The position numbers were made by a program, and so were the translations under genes. From Marisa cornuarietis (lineage: Eukaryota > Mollusca > Gastropoda > Architaenioglossa > Ampullariidae), in assembly GCA_004794655.1 (NCBI GenBank), contig SMMW01000634.1, positions 1,646,501 to 1,710,500 on the forward strand: a stretch of 64,000 nt of DNA, in the 5' to 3' direction. The notes under the pieces are model-generated. The model was not told the origin of the DNA and searched no databases. It saw nothing but the letters and a program-made list of their open reading frames with translations. This document shows positions 38,031 to 51,242 of this stretch, one piece after another. Every line of letters begins with the position of its first letter. Position 1 is the first letter of the stretch.

Positions 38031-40235
38031 AAAAAACACAAGGTAAGGTATACCTAATCCTTGTATGCTTGATGTTTCTTGTATAATGCATTAATATACT
38101 GTTCTATCTGTATACACCATTAATATTCGTATTCTGTTTGTATACACCATTGATGCCTATGTGTCCTCTCTCTACTCGCCATTAATACATGCATGCTATC
38201 AAAATTTACCTGTAATACGTTTACTATGCTGTGGGTATTGACAAGTGTATATTATCTGTATTCTGCGTTAATCAATATGCTGTCTGTATGTCTGTCTGTG
38301 TGTATGTCTATGTCGTCATGCAGCATGACTGCAGTCTATGTAAGGCGCCATGACTTCCATAGCTTGTGACCGTTCGCTACCTCAGACCTTGGCTTCACCC
38401 CGCAGTGTGAGCTGGCAGCTATTGCGCAAGACATCAGCGGCCGCCCTGCACAGTCAGTGGCTGCTGGAACCTTCCTCCTAACCTGCCTCACGCCAGCACG
38501 CGCACTCTCATGGCCTGCTCTCCATCTCTTTCTCTCTCTCTTTAGCCGCCACGATCAGGCACGTGTAGGGGCCGAGCCATCAGGTGCGCGGGGCGTGGTG
38601 CCTAAGCGGCAGGTACACAAATTAGGGTCTAGGGTGTGGGACATCTGAATCAGCGCGTAAAGTTTCTTACGTCTGTACATCTCTTCTCTTACTGGATGTC
38701 GACCAAAAAACTTTTTTGAAGGCCTTTAATCAAATGATTAACTTAAACATAACCGTTCGGAGTTGACGCTAAACACTGTGTGTGTGTGTGTGTTTTATGA
38801 TTAAATAGAAGATTATTAAAGTAGCAGGTGTGTTTCTGGCACCTGTACATGGTAAATTCTCGAATGCTCTGGCAGTATTATGGGTATCTTAGCAGTGATC
38901 AACAAACACAAAAGTCCGAAATGCATAAAAGTACCCACCCCGTCATCAACCTGCTACCTTGTGGAAGGGTGCGTGTAACGTCGGTGGGTGATAAGTCTCT
39001 TTTGTATATCTGTCCAGTCTTTTGGAGGTGTCAGGTGAACGATATCCATTTGAGTTGTTGTGTGAAACTCTACAGAATCGGAAGTATATACCACCCTTGA
39101 AATCAACCCTGGTCTCAAAACATGAATCGCTGATGCCACTGATTAAGAAGGGGCAGAAATCTGAGCCCTATGCCGCAGCCAGTGGATGCCCAGAATGGTA
39201 CTGACCACAGGACCACAGAATGGACTGACCATAGAGCACGACACAAGCGTTTACCAGGATGTCCGGCTAGACAATGGTGTGAAACAGTAAGTCGCAGACA
39301 GATCTCAATGTCCACAGCGAATATTTCTTCGAATTTCCGGTTAGATTAACACTACTCTTAGTTCATTTTAAAAAGTGCAGCACCTCAAAAAAATATATAT
39401 TTATACATAATAATAGAAAATACTGATGAATAAATTTGCTTACAAATCATCCAATGAAAGGTTAATCCTCCTGTGGTTACACCCAGCTACACGATGATCT
39501 AACCAGAGAATATTAACAGAGAATGTGGAGACACCCTTTAATATACAGGTATTATTATACACTCTTGAAGTGACACTACAAGATATTCAAACAAAATGTC
39601 AAGCCAGTCACACAATGTGTATAATACTGCAACCGACTTTGACCTCAGTCGGACTTTAATAAGCGGAGTGAGTGGAATGTGGAATGGTGGTCGCTGTGAG
39701 TGATGTCAGGGGTTTTGTACGTACGAAGGCAACTGTTCAGGTGCTACAACTGGAACCGGGAAAACTGATTCAGACCACATATTCCGGCCTGACCTCGTCG
39801 AGGCGTGGAAGGGTAAGGTCACAAGCCATTTTTACACCGCATGTCACTCCGAGAGTCTTGGAGCGGTTCCTGTAAACTGTAGGAGGGACGCAGTGATCGA
39901 AACCGTAGCAACTGAAGGACACAGTGTCATGGAGGCAGCATGAACTGAAGAGCACAGCACCGTCTACACTACATTAGATGCTAGACGGCCAGAACTCACG
40001 AGTAAAGTGGCTGATTCACTTTCACTGATTAAGTCAGGCGCTTGCTACCTGTGAAATACATGTTGGCTGTCAGGTCATCGCCCACAGACAGGGCCACTTG
40101 ACCAGAGTCGCTGATGACGTCAGCGCCATGGCTTCTCTTTGCGGTCGTTAATAATCTCAGTGTCTTATAATAATAATAAGGACATCTAAACATCTAGAAA
40201 GACTACGAAACAGCGTAAGTTCCGTACTGGTCCTC
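38031..40235. other. No gene seen; degenerate repeat at 38080-38310
   Basis: TGTATACACCATTAATATTC-like phrases recur several times between 38080 and 38310. The rest has short frames only, with a small (TG)n at 38777-38793. Confidence 0.4.
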
Positions 40236-40239
40236 AGAA

Positions 40240-40505
40240 AGCTACTTTATAGTGTATAGTGAAGATTATAGTGCAGCATATAGTATAGTGTAGTGTATAT
40301 TGCAGTGTATGCTATATAGTGCAATTTTTAGTATAGGGTGGTGTGCAGTGTGGTGAACAGTTTAATGTATAGTGTCATACATAGTGTAATGAACAGCGCC
40401 GTGTACAGTGTAGAGTGTAGTTTAATCTATAATGTAATGTATAGTGTAGTGTATAGTCGTTTATACATAGCGTAGTGTGTAGTGTCATGTTTAGTGTAGT
40501 GTCTC
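40240..40505. repeat. Degenerate AGTGTAGTGTATAGTG array
   Basis: Loose repetition of TATAGTGTAGTGTA-type phrases. Confidence 0.8.
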
Positions 40506-40544
40506 ACCAAGTATACGCTTCCATTGTCTAGTATATCATCATTA

Positions 40545-40557
40545 TCTTCCTCCTCTT

Positions 40558-40588
<31 letters not shown>

Positions 40589-40640
40589 ATCATCATCATC
40601 ATCATCATCGTCGTCGTCGTCGTCGTCCTTCTCCTCCTCA
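40545..40640. repeat. (TCC)n(TCA)n(TCG)n trinucleotide tract
   Basis: Successive CTC/TCC, ATC and GTC blocks; on the minus strand it reads as poly-Asp/Glu, which is not evidence of a gene. Confidence 0.95.
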
Positions 40641-40723
40641 TGGTAAGAAGGAGAAGGATAACGTGAGAAGAGGAAAACAAATAAATAACATGAAAGAATT
40701 TTATGAAACAAGAGCTGACTTAC

Positions 40724-40850
40724 CTGGTATTTGGTCAAGGAACTGATCCACCTGTGATCCAGCCGTTCCGCTGGACAGGTGGGAAAGGAACTCGGCGAGT
40801 ATATACTCCTCGTCCTCCGTGGTGGCGACTGCGGGTGGCCTCAAGGTGAG
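40724..40850 (-). other. Candidate exon ending in an ideal splice donor
   Basis: On the minus strand CCAG|GTAAGTC (exon end 40724) is a full-consensus donor. The frame into it reads EDEEYILAEFLSHLSS... VDQFLDQIP and is open back beyond 40900, but no in-frame ATG precedes it. A possible acceptor (CCCGCAG|TCGCC) lies at about 40832. Alternatively TATATA at 40800-40805 could serve a short 5' UTR exon. The acidic, hydrophobic segment looks like an activation region, but I do not recognise the family and found no partner exon nearby. The next exon would lie below 40 kb and may be outside the window. Confidence 0.3.
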
Positions 40851-40899
40851 AAAACGGGTAATTCCAGGTGTGCGGCTCACACGGCCACACGACGCACAC

Positions 40900-41760
40900 A
40901 CAGAATCTCGCTGCTGTCACACAGACCACCCTGATCTGAACAAGTCTTCAAAATCGCACAGACACACAAGACCGAAAAGCAGAGAAACCGAAATCCTCAG
41001 ATTTGAACCACAACCAGGGTACTACTGGACGGTCGTAGCACCTTGCCACACCTGACTGGAAGCGGAACGTGACGACAAAGCTGACGAAGTTCTCCTCGAC
41101 CACAAACTACATCAGCACCGAGGACTATAGTGCGAGGCGCCGGTAGCACCTGGGAGTCGAGTGTTGACGAGGCTTATGACGAGCGAAGAGAGGGAGGCTC
41201 AGCGTAGCGAGGAATGTGTGTGGGATTCTCCCGATGACAAACGTAGTGACTATGCCGCTGGCGCTGCTTGCGGGCCTCCCCTGGCTCGTGGCCGCCCATT
41301 CATTCACAAACTTGGTACGCACCCAGGCGGAGGAGCGCTCATACCCGCGTGTACCTGTGTGCGTGCACGTGCGTGAGTGTGCGTTGTGAAAAAAAAACAA
41401 CTTTTCTGCCAGGCGCTTGACGAGGTTGATAGTAAAGCCGGAGCAGAGGTTGTGCGAACCATTGAGAAAGTGCTGTCATACTTTATTCTAGTGGCCCCCG
41501 TGTGGGCGGCCTGCCGCAAGCCACTTGGGGGACAGCGTGCGGGCTTTTCCACGTGTCCCTCCCTCCCGACCGCCAGCCGCTATAGTACTCGGGCAGCACG
41601 CGTACAGCTAGATGCGGGGGAGGAGTAGGCGGTGTCAGGCCTTGCGCGCGCCCGCGTATATGTGTGTGTGTGTGTGCGCGCGCGCGCGCGCTCACGCCGA
41701 TGCTGGTACGGCCTTAACCTTCAGTGGGACCCGCGCTGGCGAGGCGAAGGCGACCTTTGC
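40900..41760. other. CpG-rich region upstream of the candidate exon
   Basis: GC-rich, CpG-dense sequence with a (TG)n(CG)n run at 41655-41692. Frames exist on both strands without recognisable domains. Promoter function for the minus-strand candidate exon is possible but unproven. Confidence 0.3.
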
Positions 41761-42700
41761 ACTTGCTGTGCCTTGTCACACCATGAAGTTATATACACGT
41801 CCGTGGTCACACCAACACCAGGAACTCGACCGATAGCGATCGAAACAGGTCACACTCAAATCCTGTCAAATGTTTTTTTTTTTTTAAACACGTTTTTTTC
41901 ATCTTGTATAGTCTTCGGTGGGAGTGTCATCGATTTCTCCGTCAAACGCCTACTAGGATCATTTTGGTAATTAATCTGGGTCGTTCTTTCCTGTCTGCGT
42001 GTGGTTTCCAGTCTATTATTGTCTTGTATGCTCTCCTGTTCCGGGTTTTCTCTTCTTTTCCTGTCCGCTCTCGGGTCTCCCTGACTGCTTGCCTACCGGT
42101 CAGCATTTTATTTTCTTATTTTTGGTCTTTGGGCAGCAGTTTTCTTGACTGTTATGTTTGTCGCCCTCACCTGTTTCCCGATTGCAGGTGGGAGGGACAT
42201 TGGGTACAAACACGGGTCGGTGTTTATCTGAGTAGAGCTGCCGCCCTTATGAACAACTCTCACCGGCGTTAGTCACTTTATTCCATACTTAATTTAGTCA
42301 TTATATCAATTTCCATATTATAAATAAAGGACAGTTTGGTAAGGTGTGTGTGTGTTCGCGCGCGTGTGCGTAGCGACACTTGGAACCTGTGAAAATCCAC
42401 ACCATTTATGCGATCGCATATCTTTTCTAAATTTGTCAAAAAATATTTTCGTCTCGGTCATAAAGTGCCCCGAACCATCTTTATTTATTTTTTTTTTTTA
42501 GTTTTTTTTCCGTTCCAATTCCGATACTTTCAAACGAAAACAACTACGCAGAAGAAATTTCGACATGCCTACTACGCAGATACAAGGTGGGATTAATGGT
42601 AATTTGTAAAAATGACCTCGCGAGATCAACACAGAGATAGGGAGGGAGGGGAAAGGGAGGGAGAGAGAGCGAGTCGCGTATCGGATGGTACCACCGCGAT
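41761..42700. other. No gene seen
   Basis: T-rich runs at 41870 and 42480 and a purine-rich strip at 42635-42670 just before the foldback element. Confidence 0.4.
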
Positions 42701-42705
42701 TTTAA

Positions 42706-43248
42706 AGACCAACCTGAATGGTTTGCGTTTTTTGCAGATATCGGTAGATATAGGCGATATAAACATAACCTGTAAATTGCAGCCTCCAAAAACCATCCGT
42801 TAATTAATTATCCGCTAGCAAAGTACGCGATTCGCACCTGCGATCAACGAACGCCGTTAACAGTGTACTACGTCACAGTAGTGCCCCATTCACAACACTG
42901 GCAGCCGTCAACACCAAACAGAGTGAATGAGCGACAGTTGGGATTATTCGGACGTTAAAGTCTGCTTTTCTCGTGCTAAAGTAACAGTTTTTCAAAACCA
43001 CGAGAAATACAGACTTTCAGCGTCCCAATAACCCGAGCTGTCGCTCATTCTCTCTCTCTCTCTGTGTTGACTGCTGTCAGTGTTGTGAATGGTGCACTAG
43101 TGTGACGTAGTACACTGTTAGCGACGCTAGTTGATCGTAAGTACGAATCGTAGCGGATAATTAATTAACGGATGGGTTTTGGAGGCTAAAATTTACAGGT
43201 TAATTTTATATCGCCTGTATCTACCGATATATGAAAACTTCGAAAACC
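42706..43248. mobile_element. Foldback non-autonomous element, copy 2, right end damaged
   Basis: Nearly the same sequence as the element at 9542-10106, in the same orientation, including the inner blocks and loop. The left end is preceded by TTAA (42702-42705). The right arm stops about 20 bases short: ATGAAAACTTCGAAAACC is followed by unrelated sequence instead of the terminal CCATTCAGGTTGGTCT. Two closely similar copies imply fairly recent spread. Confidence 0.85.
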
Positions 43249-43839
43249 GTCACAGAACCGTCTAACGTGAACTGTCACCCTGTCATGAGAGAGGGTCATC
43301 AAGAATACAAGTGTGTTCACTAGTTCACTACACTAAAGCCGCGCATGAATAAGCTTGGGTCCTATGAAGCGATAGATCAAAAGTTGACAATAAATTCACA
43401 GTTGGAAGAGTCAGCGGCAGAACTCAACCCCTGGGAAGCAGTTGGGCAACCAGGATGGTGTTTAAAGTAGTGCAGGGAGGAGGAGGAAGGGTTTCTGGTT
43501 CATATCTATGCAGGTCCACACTGTGTGTCCGATTATAAACCCATTTTTTAGAAGTAATATTTTTTGGACTACAGAATTGTCATGAACTATGTTTTTTAAA
43601 ATATTTTTCTCTGAATAAAAATTGATTAAAGTTATAATTTTAATAAATGAATCTTTTAAACATTCAGCTCAATAAATCCAATAATATGAATCGAAAAAAA
43701 GACAGAATGTACTTGCTACACAATCGTAAAAATCTAGATTATTTGATTATTATGTGAACTTTGTTCACATTGTCAGGAGTTTTCAAGCAGGAGTAGAGCA
43801 AAGGTGTCCTCCAACTGATATAGCGTTGCTGTTGTCGTC

Positions 43840-43975
43840 GTCGTTATGAATCAACCCTCTATGAAGGCTGATTTAACTGAGGGAAGACTGGGGCACCACA
43901 CGGTTGTCGAACCGTCGACACTCTAGGTTATGACGCCAGTCCTCTAACCACTCGGATGTCCGCTTCCCCAAGCTG
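43840..43975 (-). mobile_element. tRNA-derived SINE head
   Basis: On the minus strand an A-box-like CATCCGAGTGG (43958-43948) and a B-box-like GGTTCGACAACC (43913-43902) are spaced as in a tRNA promoter. The A-box area (GAGTGGTTAGAG) resembles the D-arm of a Leu/Ser-type tRNA. The tail is not delimited. Confidence 0.55.
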
Positions 43976-43979
43976 AAAG

Positions 43980-45920
43980 CAAGATATTCAAAAGGAGATA
44001 CACACAAGTAGGCTGTTTGCCCAGGATATACGACTACAGTCACACGAACGGCGTGTAAAGAGATTTTTTTGTCCTCCAATGAGAGAGCAGGGACGACATG
44101 ATCAACTTCCCAGCAGCCCAGATAAGCGCTTTAACGACTTGAGAGTGTAAGTCCATGGTGATTCATGGAGTCAGGCTAGGAAGTCGTTAACAGAATCGAA
44201 AGTAGGAAATGACGTAGAACTAAGAATAATAGGAAGTATCAGTGGACGTAAACTAAGTTAATAATAGTAAATATCAGATGAAGTAAACTAGTTTGTTGCG
44301 CTCACTGCACAGCCAGTGAGGGACATGTCCAGGGCAAATCCTTGTTGCCTAATATATTTCCGCTTACATCACTCGGATGGTGGCAGCTGTAGCAGGAACT
44401 GTGCAGACTGTACCTGTTGTACCCGTGATTATCTCTCCTTCCTCCCCCTCCTTCCCTTTAAGCATCCGCTTTTTCTTCTTTTTCTTTCATTTTTTCCTCA
44501 TTGCTCTAATTTTTCCCTTCCCTTCCCGTTTCTCGCAAGTCTGTGCCCTGACTTCTCCAGTAGCCGCGTTGCATCAAAGTCTTCACTAAACCGGCATTGC
44601 CACGGGGAAAACGCCACATTTAGTAACTCCTTTTTCCAAATTTGGATGTATCTCAGGGCGATTCCCGTGCTCATGTTTTGGCACTCCCTCCATCGAAGTA
44701 TTTTATTTAAAGATCGATGTTCTTTTCCTGCTGTAGCGTGGGAAGTGGGAATCAACTTGTCGGTAGAATTTCGGTAGAATTGCGAGTGCGTGTGCTCTAC
44801 AAAATTATGGCGTCTAAAGGTAACCCCCGAAATTAATGGCACACTTGTTGAACCTTGCGTTGCTTCGAGAACTCAGTTGCAGATGAGCAGCTGGAATAAG
44901 CTTCTGAAAAGCTGGAGTGAGCTGCACAGCTTTCTGTCCCTGATGCAAAGTTGCCTACAACGGATTGCGACAAAATGAGGTACGAAGTCAACACAGTCCT
45001 CGCTGTGTAATGGAGTGTGGAGATGACACAAGCCTCGTCCATGACAGTCCAAGAAATAGCTTGCCTGACACACTTCATCAGGACGGGTGACGGCGTGCAT
45101 CCTGACATTCTTGCCCACACTTCAGGGAGCTGATGTCTTGACCGGCCATCACCAGTATGCTCAATAGATGTTGTCCAGAGGACGCTGTGTCTCCATCTGG
45201 TATTACCGGTGCACTCAACAGAGACCCCTTGATGCATTGTCCAGCTCAGACAAGTACGACAAGTACATGTGCCCGAGAGCAGACAAATGCAACGAGTACA
45301 GTTGATCCTGCTGCTGGAGGTTTGGGGAAGGTCAGACACCAATTAGTGAGAGAAGGTGAGCACCGCTCTCCCAAATAACTATCCTCGAGGTATGTGCAGT
45401 CTCTAACATGCACTTTCCAGCCTCCACTTTCCACTTGTGTCAGTTTATAAAGTGTTGATGTACAGGACGTGTAGATGACAATTGTGGATACTAGCTAGGG
45501 TACGACTGACAGTTTGTGCTCTATTACGACCTTTTTGGAAATTTTGCAACCTAAAACAAATTACATATAATTTTAAATGGACAACTTCTGGCCGACCGTT
45601 TTTCTTATATTACGCCTTTCTGCAGCAATAATTTAAAAAACCAATAATGAGTACATTATGAAAGAGATTGCTTGTTCATTGGATGACGGGTCATTTTGAT
45701 CCAAACCATATCGACCACCCGCCTTCAGTCAAATCGACCCCACCATGACCATTTCGGTCCAAGCAAGACTACATCGTTCCAACACCGAGAGTCGAACTAC
45801 CGAAGCACAAAAGACAAATATATCCCCGATTTCACAAGTAGCTATTAACGTCAAATATTACCAGCACAGCCATACGTTGTTTGAACAAGTTTAATCACCA
45901 TCTTACAAAAATTGTCACTT
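43980..45920. other. No gene assigned
   Basis: Frames of 153 codons (plus 44316-44777) and 169 codons (minus 44833-45342) are present. Neither shows a recognisable domain, the longer one lacks an ATG at its start, and both overlap frames on the opposite strand. Confidence 0.35.
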
Positions 45921-45923
45921 GGC

Positions 45924-45924
<1 letters not shown>

Positions 45925-45996
<72 letters not shown>
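45925..45996. repeat. (CA)n microsatellite, about 35 units
   Basis: Long pure CA run. Confidence 0.98.
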
Positions 45997-45999
<3 letters not shown>

Positions 46000-47428
46000 A
46001 ACAAAAAAATCTCACAATGGCGATTAACGTAATTTTCTTTTCAATCATTTTTAAAGCATTTGTCTTCTTTTATTCTTTACTTTGGAGGTTGGCATTAAAA
46101 GCAGATGTTTGATTAACACCAAACAGATGTCGCTGCTCGGGCATCCATTTAGCCTGGGTCTGAGTCGATTCGACATTTCGATGTTGGGGCGACGTGGCTT
46201 TACGTGGGACGATGTGGCCATGGCAGGATCGATTGGACACAGACGGGAGGGGAATATGGTCATTGTTGTCTGTGTTTATCAGCGCTCTTCAGCTGATTGT
46301 GCCACCTTTTACAGAAGTCAGGTGCTTATAAAAAAATAAGACCGACTGTTTGTGCTCTATGGGAACTTTTAGCAAAAATCAGAAAGAATGTATGTGGTGC
46401 GTTTTAAGAAAGCATCTTTATCTACCACAGAACACGTGTATTGATTGATTGCTCTTACCTAGAGAGTTAGCCCCCTACAAATGTTCAATCAAGCAAAACA
46501 GTGGAGGAATAAGTAAGCATGACTAAACGAGATCAAAAACAATAACAACAACAAAAAAACAGTATTTTATTTTCAACATTTAAATAGTTTGAAAATAGAG
46601 TGGTTGACTTCTTTATCTGACCCCTCTAACGACCTGATTTTAATCTAATTTGTCAAGTCTTAATAGGGAGTATTTACTTTGTACGCAGATATGAGTGAGT
46701 ATGTGTATTCACCTGTGATTTAGGTAAGAATGAGAGAGAGAGAGAAATGTTTCCTCAAGAGCTTGTCCTGTCCATGATCATGACTACGTGTGTTCATACA
46801 CTTTGATTTATTTGATTACATATGCAGAAGCGCTTGATAGGATTAAAATGAATCTAGAAGAGAGAAAGAAACTAAATTGGAACTTTTTATTGATGAGTCC
46901 TAGGCCCATTTCAAGGGCGTGGGGGAGTGAGCAATAACAACAGCAAGCATCCTGATTATAAACTAAAATGTTAAGTTAATACAATTCTGTAAAACATATC
47001 ACAACAACATTATCATTCTACATTAAAGCAACACCAGTTGAGATTTGTAACTGTGATCCAGAGGGGAAAGAGGAAGTGAGTGAGTGAGTGTAATATGACG
47101 GACGTACACTTACCTTGCATACGCTCGACACATATCACACACACGTAACACAACGCTTGACGAGCCCTTACAGATAACGATGAAGATGAAGATTTTACGG
47201 GAGACGAAGATCTTGATGTTTTCCTTTTTCCATCCGTCCATGGAACAGTTGTTTTTCTTCTTTTACGTCATCCCTTCTCCGAAATGACGACGAACAAATG
47301 ACGCACACAAGACGTCAAACACAAGACACTATTCACACACGAAACAATACAAGACTAACCCCTAACTCATTACAGTGAGAAAGAAAATGAGGTTTGAATA
47401 TATTAACTGCTACAAGCTGATCAACGAA

Positions 47429-47430
<2 letters not shown>
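46000..47430. other. No gene seen
   Basis: Short frames only; TGACG-type motifs cluster at 47265-47325 but without other promoter signals. Confidence 0.4.
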
Positions 47431-47526
<96 letters not shown>

Positions 47527-47528
47527 AG
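47431..47528. repeat. (TG)n(AG)n microsatellite
   Basis: About 30 TG units followed by AG units. Confidence 0.97.
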
Positions 47529-47529
47529 A

Positions 47530-48100
47530 GATTGCACTTTAAAGCTATATAGTTACGTATAGATATAATATATATTCGAGATATAATTTTGTTATAATGG
47601 CTTTGCATGGTATATAATGCGAAAGACTACATGTTGAATATCTTAATATCCCGGAGAAGGTGAAGGAATCTTGAATCTTGAATCTCTTATGTTAATTTCA
47701 TTATATCTCTCATGTCCATGTAAATATATATATATATATACATTTATATCTGTGTCATCGGTAACATTACATATTATGACATTGTCGACCCTGCTTTATT
47801 TATAAGATATACACATATACACAGTCTCACTGTCCTGTAAAATATCAACGTGGCCTTGAAGTCGACTTCCTTTGCATGTCATTTCACTCCTTGGACATCT
47901 GTGTTGTGTCCAGTCAACTCTTCCACATCCTGGATGCTTGTGTTCTTTTGTTTGCTTAATTTAGGTTAGTGTATCTATAGCATTACATGTTAATGTGTCT
48001 ATAGTATTGTATGTTGATGTGTATATATATATATATAGTACGTTGCCAGGAGATAGAATGGTAGAAACGCATCGGTTTTAAAGTTTCATAGAATGCTTTG
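47530..48100. other. No gene seen
   Basis: A+T-rich; short (TA)n runs near 47725 and 48022. Confidence 0.4.
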
Positions 48101-48154
48101 AGAGTGAGTGAGTGAGTGAGTGAGTGAGTGAGTGAGTGAGTGAGTGAGTGAGTG
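48101..48154. repeat. (GAGT)n array, about 13 copies
   Basis: Uninterrupted tetranucleotide repeat. Confidence 0.97.
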
Positions 48155-48666
48155 GAAAAGAAAGGAGAAGTGGTTTAAACTCGTTTCAGCGCAGTGAACA
48201 AACAGGTGGCGGGTGTTGGAGATATAAAGGTGTGCATGAAAACCCCCGTCTTACTCTGAATGCGGTATTGAGGAGGTCTGCTGCAATAAGACAGGTGAGA
48301 AGTGCGAGTAAAAATAGCCGACCATGTATTGGGATAGAAACATTGCGACATTAACGACAATGTCGTGAAAAAGATAAAACCTCCAGTCGATAGAAGGCAT
48401 GGCGGTGAACTGTACTGTTTACACGCACGACGAAGCATGTTGGTGAACATAGCGACTTGTGTCATGGTACTCACTCTGTTACGGTCAGACGACTTTCAGC
48501 TCTTACAATCACCGTTATTTACTCCTGCAGTTGGCCACATTAACTTGTTTGCTTTCTAAAGCCTGGTATACTGGTATATAATGGTCAAGAAAATTTGGTT
48601 TTACTACAGACACAAAGACAGAAAGAAAATTAGATGCGTGATTTCGCATTTAGCTAATCAAGTGAT

Positions 48667-48768
48667 GGTAACGACGACGACGACTACGACGACGACGACG
48701 ATGATGATGATGATGATGGCAGAAGAGAAAGAAAGAACAAAAGGACGGACAGACGGACGGACGGGAGG
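48667..48768. repeat. (ACG)n(ATG)n and GACGGAC repeats
   Basis: Trinucleotide blocks ACG then ATG, followed by GGACGGAC-type repeats. Confidence 0.95.
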
Positions 48769-48769
48769 A

Positions 48770-49275
48770 TAGCAATTCGATGAAATTCAGTAATGTTCTG
48801 AGTTTAGAGCAGCGAACGTTAGTTAATCTTTGATTGGCCATAAGAAAAGGCGTTTGTCTGTTCTGAAGCTGTTCTGGAATTTTTCCAGTTTTTAGAAACC
48901 ATGCTGGTATATGTATACGTAAAAGCGTGACCTTTGCGGACGACTATAACACACTCTGTCTTGACCCCTGGAAAAACTCTGAGCTCTAGCGCCTCAGACT
49001 AGACCCGATCTCTCATCGGCGGGGAGAGTGCGGCTGCCTTATGACGTCATTGTTCGACGACGGTAGCAGCTTCCTACCGAAAGGTCAAAGAGCAAAACCT
49101 GATGTGCTGGATAGATTCAGTGAAACCTGATTCATCTTTCAGAAAGAGCGAAAGAGTTTATGTGTGTGCATAAACGTAATGCCGTGACGTCCCTTCACGT
49201 GCCGTACAACTTAAAAAGACATTAACATTAAAACAAAGATCACGAAACAGTCAGACTCACTAAGATTTACGTTCA
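48770..49275. other. No gene seen
   Basis: Contains ATGACGTCAT at 49040-49049 and TGACGTC at 49185; no exon recognised. Confidence 0.4.
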
Positions 49276-49279
49276 GATA

Positions 49280-51075
49280 CACAGCAAACACAGCACATGC
49301 ACTTAACACACGCTTTACTCTATCTAATACTCTCACACACAATAATCTACATCATGGATACAGTAATACATTTATGTACACGTCACACCCTTCTCACTCC
49401 AACACAATAACATACATCATGAATACACGATAATAAATTCATATATGTCACACACCTCACACTCCCACATACAATAAAATACATCATTGGTACATGAATA
49501 CAATGTATACGTCACAACCTCACACTCTCACACACAATGAAATACATCATGGATACATTAATACATTCGTGTATACGTCACACACAGCTCACAATCTCAC
49601 ACAATACATGGATACATTATAATACATTCATCGATACGTCACACACCTCACACTCTTACACAATGAAATACATCATGGATACATTAATACATTAGTGCAT
49701 ACGTCACACACAGCTCACACTCTCACACAATACATGGATACATTATAATACATTCATCTATACGTCACAACTTCACACTCTCACACACAATAAAATACAT
49801 CATGGATACATTAATACATTTGTGTCTACGTCACACACAGCTCACACTCTCACACAATACATGGATACATTATAATACATTCATCTATACGTCACAACTT
49901 CACACTCTCACACACAATAAAATACATCATGGATACATTAATACATTTGTGTCTACGTCACACACAGCTCACACTCTCACACAATACATGGATACATTAT
50001 AATACATTCATCTATACGTCACAACTTCACACTCTCACACACAATAAAATACATCATGGATACATTAATACATTTGTGTCTACGTCACACACAGCTCACA
50101 CTCTCACACAATACATGGATACATTATAATACATTCATCTATACGTCACAACTTCACACTCTCACACACAATAAAATACATCATGGATACATTAATACAT
50201 TTGTGTCTACGTCACACACAGCTCACACTCTCACACAATACATGGATACATTATAATACATTCATCTATACGTCACAACTTCACACTCTCACACACAATA
50301 AAATACATCATGGATACATTAATATATTTGTGTCTACGTCACACACAGCTCACACTCTCACACAATACATGGATACATTATAATACATTCATCTATACGT
50401 CACAACTTCACACTCTCACACACAATAAAATACATCATGGATACATTAATACATTTGTGTCTACGTCACACACAGCTCACACTCTCACACAATACATGGA
50501 TACATTATAATACATTCATCTATACGTCACAACTTCACACTCTCACACACAATAAAATACATCATGGATACATTAATATATTTGTGTCTACGTCACACAC
50601 AGCTCACACTCTCACACAATACATGGATACATTATAATACATTCATCTATACGTCACAACTTCACACTCTCACACACAATAAAATACATCATGGATACAT
50701 TAATATATTTGTGTCTACGTCACACACAGCTCACACTCTCACACAATACATGGATACATTATAATACATTCATCTATACGTCACAACTTCACACTCTCAC
50801 ACACAATAAAATACATCATGGATACATTAATACATTTGTGTCTACGTCACACACAGCTCACACTCTCACACAATACATGGATACATTATAATACATTCAT
50901 CTATACGTCACACCCCTCACACTCTCACACACAGTAAAATACATCATGGATACATTAATACATTTGTGTCTACGTCACACACAGCTCACACTCTCACACA
51001 ATACATGGATACATTATAATACATTCATCTATACGTCACACCCCTCACACTCTCACACACAGTAAAATACATCAC
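49280..51075. repeat. 127-bp higher-order satellite made of two related monomers
   Basis: From 49800 to about 51070 a unit repeats at exactly 127 bp (about ten copies). Each unit has a longer monomer (with AAATACATCATGGATACATT and TTGTGTCTACGTCAC) and a shorter related monomer (with ACAATACATGGATACATTAT and CATCTATACGTCAC). Left of 49800 the same monomers are present but diverged and out of register. The repeated 66-codon frame (MDTLIHLCLRHTQ...) is an artefact of the array. Confidence 0.97.
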
Positions 51076-51140
51076 TACTCGTACTGAGCTATACTACCCT
51101 GCACATCATATACTCGATCAGATGATCGCACACACTGATA

Positions 51141-51142
51141 CC

Positions 51143-51187
<45 letters not shown>
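51141..51187. repeat. (CA)n microsatellite
   Basis: Pure CA run at the right edge of the 127-bp array. Confidence 0.97.
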
Positions 51188-51188
<1 letters not shown>

Positions 51189-51242
51189 CTGGTAATGTGC
51201 AAGTCTCTACTGTGGATACTGTGTGAAAGCTGCAAACAGGGG

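Noticed and set aside
44833..45342. 169-codon minus-strand frame, the longest outside EGR and the repeats
   Set aside because: Starts at TTG without a nearby ATG, overlaps open plus-strand frames, and shows no domain or splice signals; kept only as an unassigned region.
49802..50891. Eight identical 66-codon frames at 127-bp spacing, looking like a peptide gene family
   Set aside because: Each is the same window of the 127-bp satellite; no promoter or signal peptide, and tandem identity explains the open frame.
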